A DNA stretch of 64,000 bases from Bradyrhizobium sp. NFR13 (GTDB lineage: Bacteria; Pseudomonadota; Alphaproteobacteria; Rhizobiales; Xanthobacteraceae): positions 1 to 64,000 of the forward strand of contig NZ_FOTP01000008.1 in assembly GCF_900114605.1 (NCBI RefSeq), in the 5' to 3' direction. The notes under the pieces were generated by a model. It made no database searches and was not told the DNA's origin. It worked only from the letters and a program-made list of their open reading frames with translations. Position 1 is the stretch's first letter. Every line of letters begins with the position of its first letter. The position numbers and the translations under genes are program-made. This document shows positions 53,037 through 62,335 of the stretch, one piece after another.

Positions 53037-54320
53037 ATGATGCGGTCACGTTCACAAGAAGCAGGCGGTACGCGTCTCATGGCGGCAGGGAAGTCGATCG
53101 GCGAAAACGCCATCGAGGAGATCACGGCGGATCGCACCCCGCATTATGAGCCGTTTGGCTGGCATCACTGGCCAGAGCATCCCTGGCTTGCCTATCAATT
53201 CCGCCGCGGTCTCGGTGAGACCCAGGAGGGCGGCGGCAGCGTGTCCGAGGTGATGCTGGCCGGTTCGCGGATGATCCCGGGCGACCTCGAAAGCTGGCAT
53301 AAAGAGTGGATGGTGATCGCGGATGCCAACTGGCAGCGCGGCCTTTCCGAAGAAAAGCTCGGCCACATCCGCACGGCGATGAACTGCTTCCTGCGGGCCG
53401 CCGACTACTACCGCCAGGCAGAATTCCATCTCGAGCCGACCGACCCGCGACGGCTGCCGACCTTCGAGAAGATGGAAGCCTGCTCGCATAAGTTCATTTC
53501 TTATCTCAATCCGCCCGGCGAGGTGGTCGAGATCCCTTATGAGCCAGGCAAGCCGATCTGCGGTTATTTCATCCGTGCGCCATTTCCGGGAGACAAGCTG
53601 CCGGTGCTGATCTGCATGGGCGGTCTCGACTCCATCAAGGACGAGATGTGGTTCATGCAGGCCCATGGTTGCCTGCAGCGCGGCATCTCGGTGCTGTTGG
53701 TCGATCTGCCCGGGCAGGGCGGTACCTTGCGCCGCCACGGACTTGCAACCCGCGCCGATACGGAAGTGCCGGTCGGCAAATGTATCGACTGGCTCGAAAA
53801 GCGCGCCGATGTCGATAGCTCGCGCATCGCGGTCTGCGGCTCCAGCATGGGCGGTTACTACGCCGCGCGCGCCGGCTGTTACGAGCATCGCCTCGCGGCG
53901 GTGATCTCGCACGGGGCTGTCTGGTCGGTGCATGACATGTGGGGCCAGAGGGGCGACGACTTCGGTCTGGCGATGCATATCCGCTGGGTATTTGGCGCCA
54001 AGACCATGAAGGAGGCTCATGAGGTGATGAAACCCTTCACGCTGAAGGGCCATCTCGAACATATGAAATGTCCCTATCTGGTGCTGCATGGCGGCCACGA
54101 CGTGCTCACGGTCACCGCGGCGCGCTCGACCTATGACCACGCCATTGCCAATGGTGTCGATGCGACGTTGCGCGTGCTTGAGCCGGACGAGACTGGCGCT
54201 GAACATTGCCAGCACGACAATCCGACGATTGGTCAGGAAGTGCTGGCCGACTGGCTCGCCGACAAATTCAAGATCGATCAGCGCACTCTGCTGAAAACTT
54301 CGTTCAACCCGCTGGTGTGA
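53037..54320 (+). CDS. Alpha/beta hydrolase (pseudooxynicotine-hydrolase-like)
   Basis: This 427-residue hydrolase has a helical N-terminal cap (about 40-160) before the core fold, the nucleophile Ser270 in GSSMGG, and a late His (EHCQHDN). The size and cap match the group of 2,6-dihydroxypseudooxynicotine hydrolase and related C-C or ester bond hydrolases. It is the first gene of the operon. The start at 53037 has a poor site; the Met at 53079 is an alternative. Next gene after 2 bases. Confidence 0.82.
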   Translation: MMRSRSQEAGGTRLMAAGKSIGENAIEEITADRTPHYEPFGWHHWPEHPWLAYQFRRGLGETQEGGGSVSEVMLAGSRMIPGDLESWHKEWMVIADANWQRGLSEEKLGHIRTAMNCFLRAADYYRQAEFHLEPTDPRRLPTFEKMEACSHKFISYLNPPGEVVEIPYEPGKPICGYFIRAPFPGDKLPVLICMGGLDSIKDEMWFMQAHGCLQRGISVLLVDLPGQGGTLRRHGLATRADTEVPVGKCIDWLEKRADVDSSRIAVCGSSMGGYYAARAGCYEHRLAAVISHGAVWSVHDMWGQRGDDFGLAMHIRWVFGAKTMKEAHEVMKPFTLKGHLEHMKCPYLVLHGGHDVLTVTAARSTYDHAIANGVDATLRVLEPDETGAEHCQHDNPTIGQEVLADWLADKFKIDQRTLLKTSFNPLV

Positions 54321-54322
54321 TC

Positions 54323-54970
54323 ATGAATTTTGGTGTCGATCAGATCAAGGCTGCCGTTGTCGCGATCGACCTGCATCGCGGTCATCTGGACATGTCGGTG
54401 GCGACCATGCCGACCACGCCGGATGTCGCGAAGACGGTGATCGCTGCCAATATGCGGCTGTTCGACTGGTGCCGTAGTGTCGGCATTCCCGTGATCCACC
54501 AGGTCACGTCCTATCGCGACGAGGCCGAGATCCGCGCCAATCCGTTCTGGCGGACCCGCGCCGAGGATCCAAAAGCAACGCGCAAGAATGTGATGCGGCA
54601 CAATATCATGGGCGGCCCCGGCTGCACCGTGATGCCGGAGCTGCTGGACCCCAGCGACTTCATCGTCAACACCAAGAAGCGCTACGATTGCTTCTTGGGC
54701 ACCGATCTCGATTTCGTGTTGCGTTCGCACGGCATCAACACGCTGCTCGTCACCGGCGTAAACACCAATTCCTGTGTGCTGGCGACGACGACGGCTGCCA
54801 ATGTGCGGGACTACTCGGTGATCGTCGTCGAGGATTGCGTCGACAGCATGGACGGGCCGGAGTTGCATGCCGCCGGCCTCGCCTGCATCCGCACCGCCTT
54901 CGGTTTCGTGATGGATACCGATGCCGTGATGCAGCTCGATGGCCTCAAGGGTGCAGGACGCGCCGCATGA
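54323..54970 (+). CDS. Isochorismatase-family cysteine hydrolase
   Basis: This 215-residue hydrolase has the catalytic set Asp16 (AIDLHRG), a Lys at 118-119 (NTKKRYDCF) and Cys151 (NTNSCVLAT). The family includes N-carbamoylsarcosine and maleamate amidohydrolases, so it probably hydrolyses an amide released in the pathway. It is distinct from the protein at 7-615. It is separated from the previous stop by two bases. Confidence 0.85.
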   Translation: MNFGVDQIKAAVVAIDLHRGHLDMSVATMPTTPDVAKTVIAANMRLFDWCRSVGIPVIHQVTSYRDEAEIRANPFWRTRAEDPKATRKNVMRHNIMGGPGCTVMPELLDPSDFIVNTKKRYDCFLGTDLDFVLRSHGINTLLVTGVNTNSCVLATTTAANVRDYSVIVVEDCVDSMDGPELHAAGLACIRTAFGFVMDTDAVMQLDGLKGAGRAA

Positions 54971-55007
54971 TCCCATACAACTTCCCACTTTCGAAGGGCA
55001 TCCAGCC

Positions 55008-55892
55008 ATGACCGGTCCCATGCAGCCGCGCGAGCGTTGCGACTATTCCGCCATCGTCGATCGTCCCAAGCTGAAGCTGCCGGGCAATGCCCGCATGATC
55101 ATCTGGACCATCGTCAATCTCGAGGTCTGGAATATTGCCAAGCCGATGGCGCGTCAGGTGCTGCCGGCGCCGACCGGCATTCCGCTGCTGCCCGATGTCG
55201 CCAATTGGGGCTGGCACGAATACGGCATGCGTGTCGGTGTCTGGCGCTTCTTCGATCTCTACAAGAAGCTCGGCATCAAGCCCACGCTGTCGATCAATGC
55301 GCGCGTCTGCGAGGACTATCCACGCGTCGCCCAGGAGGCGAAGGACGTCGGCTGGGAGTTCATGGGCCATGCCTATGAGCAGGGGCCCATCCACAAGGAG
55401 GCCGACCAGAAAGCGATGATCAACCGCTCGATGGATGTGATCGAGAACTTCACCGGCAAGCGCCCGGTGGGCTGGCTCGGGCCGGGTCTTACGCAGACGC
55501 TGGAGACCCCGGAATTCCTCGCCGAAGCCGGCGTGAAATATATCGGTGACTGGGTCTATGACGACGAACCGACCGTGATCCGTACCGAGAAGGGGCCGCT
55601 CACAACGCTGCCTTACACGGTGGAGATGAACGACATCCCGATGATGATGGTGCAACATCACGAGAGCACGCAGCTCCTGAATCGCGCCAAGGACCAGTTC
55701 GATCGCCTCTATGCGGAGAGCGCGGAGCGGCCGAAGATCATGTCGATCGCGATCCATCCGTATATTTCGGGTCAGCCGTTCCGCATCAAGTATCTCGAAG
55801 CGATCTATGACTACGTCAACCAGTTCGAAGGCGTGGTGCACTGGAATGGCGCCCAGATCCTCGATTGGCACAATACCCAGGTGGCGAAGTGA
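55008..55892 (+). CDS. PuuE-type polysaccharide-deacetylase-fold hydrolase, first copy
   Basis: This 294-residue protein belongs to the NodB/polysaccharide deacetylase fold, in the PuuE (allantoinase) branch: NWGWHEYGMRVGVWRFFDLY, WEFMGHAYEQ, RPVGWLGPGLTQTLETPEF, and IAIHPYISGQPFR. Members of this branch open cyclic amides or imides (allantoin, cyclic imides) rather than deacetylating sugar. It is about 294 residues, as are cyclic imide hydrolases of this type. It overlaps the next gene (GTGA). A paralogue is at 56599-57483. Confidence 0.85.
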   Translation: MTGPMQPRERCDYSAIVDRPKLKLPGNARMIIWTIVNLEVWNIAKPMARQVLPAPTGIPLLPDVANWGWHEYGMRVGVWRFFDLYKKLGIKPTLSINARVCEDYPRVAQEAKDVGWEFMGHAYEQGPIHKEADQKAMINRSMDVIENFTGKRPVGWLGPGLTQTLETPEFLAEAGVKYIGDWVYDDEPTVIRTEKGPLTTLPYTVEMNDIPMMMVQHHESTQLLNRAKDQFDRLYAESAERPKIMSIAIHPYISGQPFRIKYLEAIYDYVNQFEGVVHWNGAQILDWHNTQVAK

Positions 55893-56596
55893 GTGTGACG
55901 TCCCAGCAGATGCTGCCAGCAATTCCCGTCACCGGCGTGCCGGTCGTGGGTGGCGGTTTTTTCCCCGTACGCCGCGTCTATTGCGTGGGGCGCAACTATC
56001 TCGACCACATCCGCGAGATGAAGGAAGCCGACGAGCGCGATCCGCCGTTCTTCTTCCAGAAGCCGCGCGACAGCGTGGTGCCGGACGGCGCGCGCGTGCC
56101 TTATCCGGCGTTCACCGAAGACTTCCAGTTCGAGGTTGAGCTGGTGCTGGCCATCGGACGCGGCGGCCGCGATATCGCGGTGGAGGATGCGCTCGATCAC
56201 ATCTGGGGTTATGCCGTTGGCATCGATCTCACCCGTCGCGACCGCCAGCGCGATGCCCGCGATATGCGACTGCCTTGGGAAATGGGCAAAAGCTTCGACG
56301 CGTCCGCGCCTTGCGGCGAAATTGCGCCGGCACGTGATGCCCGGCATTTCAACAATTGCGCGATCACGCTGTCGGTGAACGGCGTCGAGAAGCAGCGCGG
56401 CGATATCGGCCAGATGATCTGGAGCGTGCCGGAGATCGTGGCGCAGCTGTCGAAGCAGATGAAGCTCGAGCCGGGCGATCTCATCTATACGGGCACGCCT
56501 GCCGGCGTGGGTCCCGTCGTTCCGGGCGACGTTATCGACGCGCGGATCGAAGGCCTGCCGTCGCTCGGCATTACCATCGTTGAGCCGGAGACCTGA
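55889..56596 (+). CDS. Fumarylacetoacetate-hydrolase-family enzyme
   Basis: This 235-residue FAH-family protein has YCVGRNYLDHIREMKEADER, FFFQKPRDSVVPDG, the metal-binding Glu-rich segment DFQFEVELVLAIGR, WGYAVGIDLTRRDRQRD and LIYTGTPAGVGPV. It acts as a hydrolase or decarboxylase on beta-diketo acids, for example fumarylpyruvate or acylpyruvates. The start is the GTG at 55889 overlapping the previous stop. It lies between the two deacetylase-fold genes with a 2-base gap to the next. Confidence 0.87.
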   Translation: MSVTSQQMLPAIPVTGVPVVGGGFFPVRRVYCVGRNYLDHIREMKEADERDPPFFFQKPRDSVVPDGARVPYPAFTEDFQFEVELVLAIGRGGRDIAVEDALDHIWGYAVGIDLTRRDRQRDARDMRLPWEMGKSFDASAPCGEIAPARDARHFNNCAITLSVNGVEKQRGDIGQMIWSVPEIVAQLSKQMKLEPGDLIYTGTPAGVGPVVPGDVIDARIEGLPSLGITIVEPET

Positions 56597-56598
56597 TC

Positions 56599-57483
56599 AT
56601 GTTGCCGACCGAACGCATTTCCTACTCGCCGATTGACGCTCGTCCACCGCTGAAGCTGCCGAATGGCAAGCGCATGGCCGTGTGGATCATCGTCAATGTC
56701 GAGGAATGGGACGCCAAGCAGCCGATGCCGCGTACGGTGCTGACACCGCCGGCCGGCGGCTCGCCGTCGCCGGACGTTCCGAACTGGGCCTGGCACGAAT
56801 ACGGCAATCGCGTCGGCTTCTGGCGCATGCTGAAAGTGTTCGACGACTACAAGCTCCCCGCCGCGCTGGCGATCAATGGTTCGGCGATCGCTGCTTACCC
56901 GCCCATCGTCGAGGCAGCCAAGGCGCGCAACTGGGAATTCATGGGTCATGGTTTCACCCAGCGCAATATGCAGAAGGTTGAGAACGAACGCGAGGATATC
57001 CGTAAGACTGCCGACGCGATCGAGAAGGCCACCGGCAAGCGGCCGCGCGGTTGGCTCGGGCCGGGTCTGACCGAGACCTGGGAAACGCCGGACCTGCTGA
57101 AACAGGAAGGCTATGACTACGTCGCCGACTGGGTACTCGACGATCAGCCCGTATGGCTCAAGACCACGACGACACCGATCGTCAACGTGCCCTATACGCA
57201 GGAATGCAATGACGTCGCGATGATGCTGATCCAGCATCACAAAGCGTCGGAATATTACGACCGGGCCATCGACCAGTTCGAGCAGATTTACGAGGATTCC
57301 GAGAATTCGGCCCGGGTCATGGCATTGGTTGTGCATCCCTACATCATGGGCGCGCCGCATCGCCTGAAGCATTTCCGCCGGATCTTCGAGACCATCCAGA
57401 AGAAATCCGACGTGGCTTTCATGACCGGCGAAGAGATTCTCGATTGGTATCTTTCGGTCGGACCGAAAGCGCCAGAAGCATAG
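56599..57483 (+). CDS. PuuE-type polysaccharide-deacetylase-fold hydrolase, second copy
   Basis: This 294-residue protein is a paralogue of the one at 55008-55892: NWAWHEYGNRVGFWRMLKVF, WEFMGHGFTQRNM, GWLGPGLTETWETPDLL, VHPYIMGAPHR. The two copies are alike in length and motif order but differ at many sites, so they probably act on different intermediates or form a hetero-oligomer. It overlaps nothing; livH starts 19 bases after its stop. Confidence 0.85.
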   Translation: MLPTERISYSPIDARPPLKLPNGKRMAVWIIVNVEEWDAKQPMPRTVLTPPAGGSPSPDVPNWAWHEYGNRVGFWRMLKVFDDYKLPAALAINGSAIAAYPPIVEAAKARNWEFMGHGFTQRNMQKVENEREDIRKTADAIEKATGKRPRGWLGPGLTETWETPDLLKQEGYDYVADWVLDDQPVWLKTTTTPIVNVPYTQECNDVAMMLIQHHKASEYYDRAIDQFEQIYEDSENSARVMALVVHPYIMGAPHRLKHFRRIFETIQKKSDVAFMTGEEILDWYLSVGPKAPEA

Positions 57484-57502
57484 ATCAGGCAAGCAGCAGG
57501 GC

Positions 57503-58354
57503 ATGAGTCTCTTTCAACTCCTCAACGGCCTGACTTTCGCCGCGTTGCTGTTCGTCGTGGCAAGCGGCTTCACGCTGATCTTCGGCCTGCTGCGCATCGT
57601 CAATCTCGCGCATGGTGCGCTGTATCTGTTCGGCGGCTATATCGGCTATAGCGTTGCGGTGAAGACCGGCAGCTTTGTGCTCGGCGGTATCGGCGCCATG
57701 GCGGCGATCGCGGCCATCGGCTTCGTGCTCGATCAGGGACTGCTGCGCTTCGTGCGCGGCAACGAGCTGCGGCAGGTGCTGCTGACGCTCGGCGTCGCCT
57801 TTTTCCTCAACGATCTCGCGCTGGTGATCTGGGGCGGCGACAGCTTCACAGTGCCGATCCCGGAGATGTTGCGCGGAGGCACGCGGGTGTTCGGCACCTT
57901 CTATCCGATCTACCGGTTGTTTGTGCTGGGGATGGGCATCTTCGTCTTCATCGGCCTGTGGGTGCTGCTCAATCATACAAGGCTCGGCGCGCTGATCCGC
58001 GCCGGCGTGGACGATGCCGAGATGGTCGAAGCGTCCGGCGTGAATATCCGCCGCGTCTTCCTCTTCACCTTCCTGTTCGGCTCGGCACTGGCCGGCCTTG
58101 GCGGCCTGATGGGAGGTGCGTTCCTGTCGCTCTATCCGTCGGCGGACGCGGAAATCCTCACCTTCAGTCTCGCCGTCGTTATCATCGGCGGGCGTGGCAG
58201 CCTTGTCGGCGTCGGTATCGGTAGCCTGCTGGTCGGGCTTCTGAATACGCTCGGCCAAGTGATGTTCCCCGAACTCGCTTATTTCGTGATCTTCGGCCCG
58301 ATGGCGGTGTTGCTCGCATTCCGTCCGCTCGGCCTGTTCGGACGTGCCACATGA
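57503..58354 (+). CDS. Branched-chain-amino-acid-type ABC transporter permease (LivH)
   Basis: This 283-residue permease has about eight membrane helices and the LivH pattern (LLRIVNLAHGALYLFGGYIG near the N-terminus, and RAGVDDAEMVEASGVNIRRV in the coupling helix). It is one of two channel subunits of a HAAT-type ABC importer. Its stop overlaps the next gene's start by four bases (ATGA). In this context the cargo is probably the catabolic substrate rather than an amino acid. Confidence 0.9.
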   Translation: MSLFQLLNGLTFAALLFVVASGFTLIFGLLRIVNLAHGALYLFGGYIGYSVAVKTGSFVLGGIGAMAAIAAIGFVLDQGLLRFVRGNELRQVLLTLGVAFFLNDLALVIWGGDSFTVPIPEMLRGGTRVFGTFYPIYRLFVLGMGIFVFIGLWVLLNHTRLGALIRAGVDDAEMVEASGVNIRRVFLFTFLFGSALAGLGGLMGGAFLSLYPSADAEILTFSLAVVIIGGRGSLVGVGIGSLLVGLLNTLGQVMFPELAYFVIFGPMAVLLAFRPLGLFGRAT

Positions 58355-59313
58355 CGCAGCCCGTATCCAAAACGTCAGTTCTCGCCGGCATGACCGGCCG
58401 TGCGCTCGTCATTGCTGGGCTAGTGGTAATCGTCGCGGCCTGCCTGCCCATGGTGCTGTCGAGCTATCAGGTCGGCCTCGTCACCGAAGTGTTGATCTTC
58501 GGAGTCCTTGCCATGTCGATCGATATTCTCGCCGGCTTTGCTGGTCGGACTTCCCTCGGGCATGGTGCCATCTTCGGTGTCTCGACCTATGTCGTCGTTT
58601 ATGCGACTGGCCAGGCCGGCCTGTCGCCCTGGGCGGGCTTCGCGCTTGGTGTGCTGGCGGCCACCGCGGTGGCCTCGGTATTTGCGCTGCTCGCAGTCCG
58701 CACCTCCGGCGTCTACTTCCTGCTGCTGACGCTGGCGCTCGGCATGATCGTGTGGGGCGTCTGCTTGCGCTGGACGCAGGTCACCGGGGGCGAGAACGGC
58801 ATGCGCGCCGATGTGCGGCCGGCAGCCCTGATGAGCCACAGCGCGTTCTATTGGGCGGTGCTGGCCGGCGCAATTGTCGTGTCCTTTGCCATGTGGCGGT
58901 TCGTGCGTTCGCCGTTCGGCCTGACGCTGCGCGGCATCCGAGACAGTGAAAGCCGCATGCGCAGCCTCGGCTACAATGTGCCGCTGCATCTGTTCATCGG
59001 TTTCACGGTGTCCGGCATCTTCGCCGGTATCGCCGGGGGCCTCTACGCGATGTTCAACAATTTCGTCAGCCCTTCGACCGTCGCGCTCGCGCAATCGGTG
59101 GAGGGTGTGTTGATGATGATCGCCGGCGGTGTCGGCACGCTGTTCGGCGCCTTTGTCGGCGCAGCTGCGATCATCGTGCTGGAGAACATCGTCAGCTCCT
59201 ATACCGAGCGTTGGCTGATGGTGCTTGGCATTACCTTCGTTCTCATCATGATCTTCGCCCCCGAGGGCATCATAGGCAAGCTGCGCGCGATCACCTCGCG
59301 CAAGGTGCGATAA
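58351..59313 (+). CDS. Branched-chain-amino-acid-type ABC transporter permease (LivM)
   Basis: This 320-residue permease has the LivM pattern: EVLIFGVLAMSIDILAGFAG, RTSLGHGAIFGVSTYVVVYA, and the EAA-like loop IRDSESRMRSLGYNVPLHLF. It pairs with LivH to form the channel. It overlaps livH and is followed after 45 bases by the binding protein. Confidence 0.9.
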   Translation: MTQPVSKTSVLAGMTGRALVIAGLVVIVAACLPMVLSSYQVGLVTEVLIFGVLAMSIDILAGFAGRTSLGHGAIFGVSTYVVVYATGQAGLSPWAGFALGVLAATAVASVFALLAVRTSGVYFLLLTLALGMIVWGVCLRWTQVTGGENGMRADVRPAALMSHSAFYWAVLAGAIVVSFAMWRFVRSPFGLTLRGIRDSESRMRSLGYNVPLHLFIGFTVSGIFAGIAGGLYAMFNNFVSPSTVALAQSVEGVLMMIAGGVGTLFGAFVGAAAIIVLENIVSSYTERWLMVLGITFVLIMIFAPEGIIGKLRAITSRKVR

Positions 59314-59358
59314 GTCGGTTTCACGTTTCAATCGGGTTGCTCACGAAAGGACTTCGAG

Positions 59359-60618
59359 ATGGATCGCAGGCAATTTCTCAAGAACACTACGGCGGCCGTC
59401 GCTGCCGTGGGCGTCGGCGTCGCTCCGTGGCGCTCCGCACAGGCCCAGGCTGGCCCGATCAAGATCGGTCTGCTGGCGCCGCTGACCGGCGTTGTCGCTT
59501 CGGGCGGCAAGGAAATGGTCGAGGGCGTGCAGTTCTATCTCGATCAGGTGAAGAACGAGATGGGCGGCCGCAAGGTCGAACTGGTGATCGAGGACGATGC
59601 GTCGAATCCCGACACTGCTCTGCAGAAAGCGCGCCGCCTGGTCGAGCAGGGCAATTGCCATATGCTGATCGGCAACCTGCTCGCCAATACCGGCCTTGCT
59701 GTCGCCAACTACGTTAAGGGCACCGGCACGCCCTACTTCATTCCGATTATCGCGGCTGACGATCTCACCCAGCGCGCCCGCATCAAGAACGTAATCCGCG
59801 TCGCCGGCTATTCTGCCAGCGCCTTCACCCATCCGTTCGGTGATTGGGCCCTGAAGCAGGGCTACAAGAAGATCGCTACCATCAGCCAGGATTACACCTT
59901 CGGCCATGAACAGTGCGGCGGTCTAGCCCAGGTCTTCACCGAAGGCGGCGGGCAGATTGTGCAGCAGTTCTGGCACCCGCTGAACACTGCCGACTTCAGC
60001 CCCTATCTCGGCCAGCTTGCCGATCTCAAGGTCGATGCCATCTTCGCGATGGAAACCGGTGCCGATTCGACTCGTCTGATCCAGCAATACGCGTCATTCG
60101 GCCTGAAGGAAAAGACGCCGCTGTTGATGGCGATGAACGGCACCGACCAGTCGGTGATCCGCACCATGGGCCCCGAATGCGAAGGCATCATCGCAGCGGC
60201 GCATTTCGCCGAAGGTTCGGACGTCCCGACTACGGCGAAGTTCGAGAAGGATTATGAGGCGAAGTACGGCAAGATCCCGTCGCTCTACGGTTTCTCGATG
60301 TATTCCGGCATGATGTGGATCGATGCCGCGCTGAAGAAGATGGGCGGCAAGGTCGAGGATCGTGAGGCTTTCATTGATACGGTGCTCAAGACCGAGCTCG
60401 ACAATTCGCCGCTCGGCAAGACCGTGAAGTTCGACGACTACGGCAACCCGATCTACGACGTCTACATTCGCAAGGTCGTCAAGCGCGCCGATGGCAAATA
60501 CTGGAACGTGCCGATCGAGACCTATCCGAATGTCTCGCAGTTCTGGAAATACGATCCGGCGACCTATCTGAAGCAGCCGCCTTACTCGCGGACCTTCCAG
60601 GGCATCAAGAAGACCTGA
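59359..60618 (+). CDS. Periplasmic substrate-binding protein of the ABC importer
   Basis: This 419-residue binding protein has a twin-arginine-like signal (MDRRQFLKNTTAAVAAVGVG, cleaved near SAQAQ) and a Peripla_BP_6 (LivJ-like) domain (IKIGLLAPLTGVVASGGKEM, VIEDDASNPDTALQKARRLV, VKGTGTPYFIPIIAADDLTQ). It delivers the compound to LivH/LivM. Strong site AAGGACTTCGAG. The Tat-type signal is unusual but common for this family in rhizobia. Confidence 0.9.
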   Translation: MDRRQFLKNTTAAVAAVGVGVAPWRSAQAQAGPIKIGLLAPLTGVVASGGKEMVEGVQFYLDQVKNEMGGRKVELVIEDDASNPDTALQKARRLVEQGNCHMLIGNLLANTGLAVANYVKGTGTPYFIPIIAADDLTQRARIKNVIRVAGYSASAFTHPFGDWALKQGYKKIATISQDYTFGHEQCGGLAQVFTEGGGQIVQQFWHPLNTADFSPYLGQLADLKVDAIFAMETGADSTRLIQQYASFGLKEKTPLLMAMNGTDQSVIRTMGPECEGIIAAAHFAEGSDVPTTAKFEKDYEAKYGKIPSLYGFSMYSGMMWIDAALKKMGGKVEDREAFIDTVLKTELDNSPLGKTVKFDDYGNPIYDVYIRKVVKRADGKYWNVPIETYPNVSQFWKYDPATYLKQPPYSRTFQGIKKT

Positions 60619-60680
60619 TTCAATATTGCTGACATCGAGGCGCGGCTGTGTCGCCGCGTCTCGTTCACTGGGAATTATTC

Positions 60681-61436
60681 GTGTCCGAACCGATCCTGAC
60701 GCTGACAGATGTGGTAGTGGCCTTCGATGCCTTGCGGGCGGTCGATGGCGTCAGCCTGATTGTGCCGCGGGGCCAGCGCCGCGCCATCATCGGCCCCAAT
60801 GGCGCCGGCAAGACCACGTTGTTCAATGCCATCGCCGGCGCGCATCCGCCGACATCGGGCAAGATCAGGTTCAATGGGCACGACGTGTCCAGGCTGCCGC
60901 CACACCGGCGTGCGCAGCTCGGCATCTCGCGTACCTTCCAGATCACCAACCTGTTCCCCACGCTGAGCGTGCAGGACAACATGATGCTGGCGCTGCGTGG
61001 ATTGAAGCCGAAGAAGTTTTCGCTGTTCGGCTCGCCCGATCCGGACGATAGCGAGGCTACGCGCATCACGGCCGCGCTGAATGCCGCACGCATCGCCGAG
61101 CGCGCCGATATCATCGTCAAGGAAATGTCCTATGGCGAGCAGCGGCAGCTCGAAATCGCGATTGCGCTGGTGACAACGCCGACCATGTTGTTGCTGGATG
61201 AGCCCGCGGCCGGCCTGTCGCCGTCGGAGCGCTCGATGATTGCCGAGGTGATCCGCTCGCTCGATCCGGCAATTACCGTGATCCTGATCGAACACGACAT
61301 GGATCTGGCGCTCGGTCTGGTCGACTACGTCACCTGCATGTTCGAAGGCCGCGTGCTGGTGGAGGAGCCGCCGGAAGGCATTCGCCGCAACGCCAAGGTC
61401 CAGGAAGTCTATCTCGGGAAGCCGCGTCATGCTTGA
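60681..61436 (+). CDS. ABC transporter ATPase (LivG)
   Basis: This 251-residue ATPase has Walker A GPNGAGKT, the ABC signature MSYGEQRQLEIAI and Walker B LLLDEPAAGLSP, with the LivG-specific insert. It powers the importer with LivF. The GTG at 60681 is preferred because the domain starts just after it; an ATG upstream (60648) in the same frame lacks a site. Overlaps livF by eight bases. Confidence 0.88.
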   Translation: MSEPILTLTDVVVAFDALRAVDGVSLIVPRGQRRAIIGPNGAGKTTLFNAIAGAHPPTSGKIRFNGHDVSRLPPHRRAQLGISRTFQITNLFPTLSVQDNMMLALRGLKPKKFSLFGSPDPDDSEATRITAALNAARIAERADIIVKEMSYGEQRQLEIAIALVTTPTMLLLDEPAAGLSPSERSMIAEVIRSLDPAITVILIEHDMDLALGLVDYVTCMFEGRVLVEEPPEGIRRNAKVQEVYLGKPRHA

Positions 61437-62133
61437 GGTCAAGAATCTGCACAGCGGTTACGGCGACGCCGTCGTGGTGCGCGGCGCCTCGCTCGAGGTG
61501 CGTCCTGGCGAGATCGTGGCGCTGCTCGGCCGCAATGGTATGGGCAAGACCACTTTCATTCGTTCCATAATGGGTCTGACGCCGCCACAGGTGCGCTCGG
61601 GCACGATCACCTGGCGCGACGAGAGCCTTATTGGTCTGCGTCCCCATGATATCGCCAATCGCAAGATTGCGATCGTGCCGCAGGGGCGGCGGCTGTTTCC
61701 GTCGCTGACGGTGACCGAACATCTGACCATGCTGAAGAGCGCACGCGCCAAGGCCGGCTGGACGCTCGATCGCGTATTCGGCATTTTTCCGCGGCTCGCC
61801 GAGCGCCGCCACCACCGCGGCGGCCAGTTGTCCGGCGGTGAGCGCGGCATGCTGGCTGTGGGCCGCGCGCTGATGATCGATCCCGAATTGATCCTGATGG
61901 ACGAGCCGTCCGAAGGTCTCGCGCCGGTGATGGTGCAGCACCTCGAAAGCATCATTCTCGATCTTAAAAAGGAAGGGTTGTCGATCCTGCTGGTCGAGCA
62001 GAATCTCTATAGCGCGCTGGCCGTCGCCGATCGCGTCTACATTATGGAAACCGGGCAGATCGTGCATCACGGCACGTCGCAGGAAATGAACCAGCAGACG
62101 GACGTATTGTTCAAGCGGCTCGGCGTGCATTGA
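61429..62133 (+). CDS. ABC transporter ATPase (LivF)
   Basis: This 234-residue ATPase has Walker A GRNGMGKT, the signature QLSGGERGMLAVGRAL and Walker B LILMDEPSEGLAP, the pattern of LivF. It completes the five-part importer. It overlaps livG and is followed after 7 bases by a small gene. Confidence 0.9.
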   Translation: MLEVKNLHSGYGDAVVVRGASLEVRPGEIVALLGRNGMGKTTFIRSIMGLTPPQVRSGTITWRDESLIGLRPHDIANRKIAIVPQGRRLFPSLTVTEHLTMLKSARAKAGWTLDRVFGIFPRLAERRHHRGGQLSGGERGMLAVGRALMIDPELILMDEPSEGLAPVMVQHLESIILDLKKEGLSILLVEQNLYSALAVADRVYIMETGQIVHHGTSQEMNQQTDVLFKRLGVH

Positions 62134-62140
62134 GGTGACC

Positions 62141-62335
62141 ATGAGCGAAGACCTGTTGCGCCAAGTCGCTGCCGAATTGAACAAGGCGCCCGGCGCCGCT
62201 GAACGCGCACCGTGCATGACGGGGCTGGTTGCGGAAAATAACACGCGCGTCGCGACTGCGGCTGTTCAAGACATGGTGTTCGATTCGACGCCCTACGCCT
62301 ATCAGGCGTGGCTCGCTGACATGGACAAGCGCTGA
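62141..62335 (+). CDS. Small protein paired with the amidase
   Basis: This 64-residue protein (MSEDLLRQVAAELNKAPGAA, then MTGLVAENNTRVATAAVQDM) sits between livF and the amidase and overlaps the amidase start (TGATG). Small proteins directly before AtzE-like amidases can be amidase partners (as in the AtzG-AtzE pair), which suggests a similar role, but I see no clear match to AtzG/DUF4089. The ATG at 62141 is chosen over a GTG at 62135. Confidence 0.65.
   Translation: MSEDLLRQVAAELNKAPGAAERAPCMTGLVAENNTRVATAAVQDMVFDSTPYAYQAWLADMDKR

Noticed and set aside
53052-54215. Long minus-strand open frame of 387 codons antisense to the alpha/beta hydrolase
   Set aside because: Its composition (Arg/His-rich, no family motifs) is typical of antisense frames in GC-rich coding DNA, and the plus-strand gene is well supported.
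54945-55922. Minus-strand frame of 325 codons opposite the first PuuE-like gene
   Set aside because: Antisense shadow with no recognised domain; the plus-strand protein has clear family motifs.
56485-57504. Minus-strand frame of 339 codons opposite the second PuuE-like gene
   Set aside because: Antisense shadow for the same reasons.
58420-59331. Minus-strand frame of 303 codons opposite livM
   Set aside because: His- and Glu-rich nonsense typical of the reverse of membrane-protein codons.
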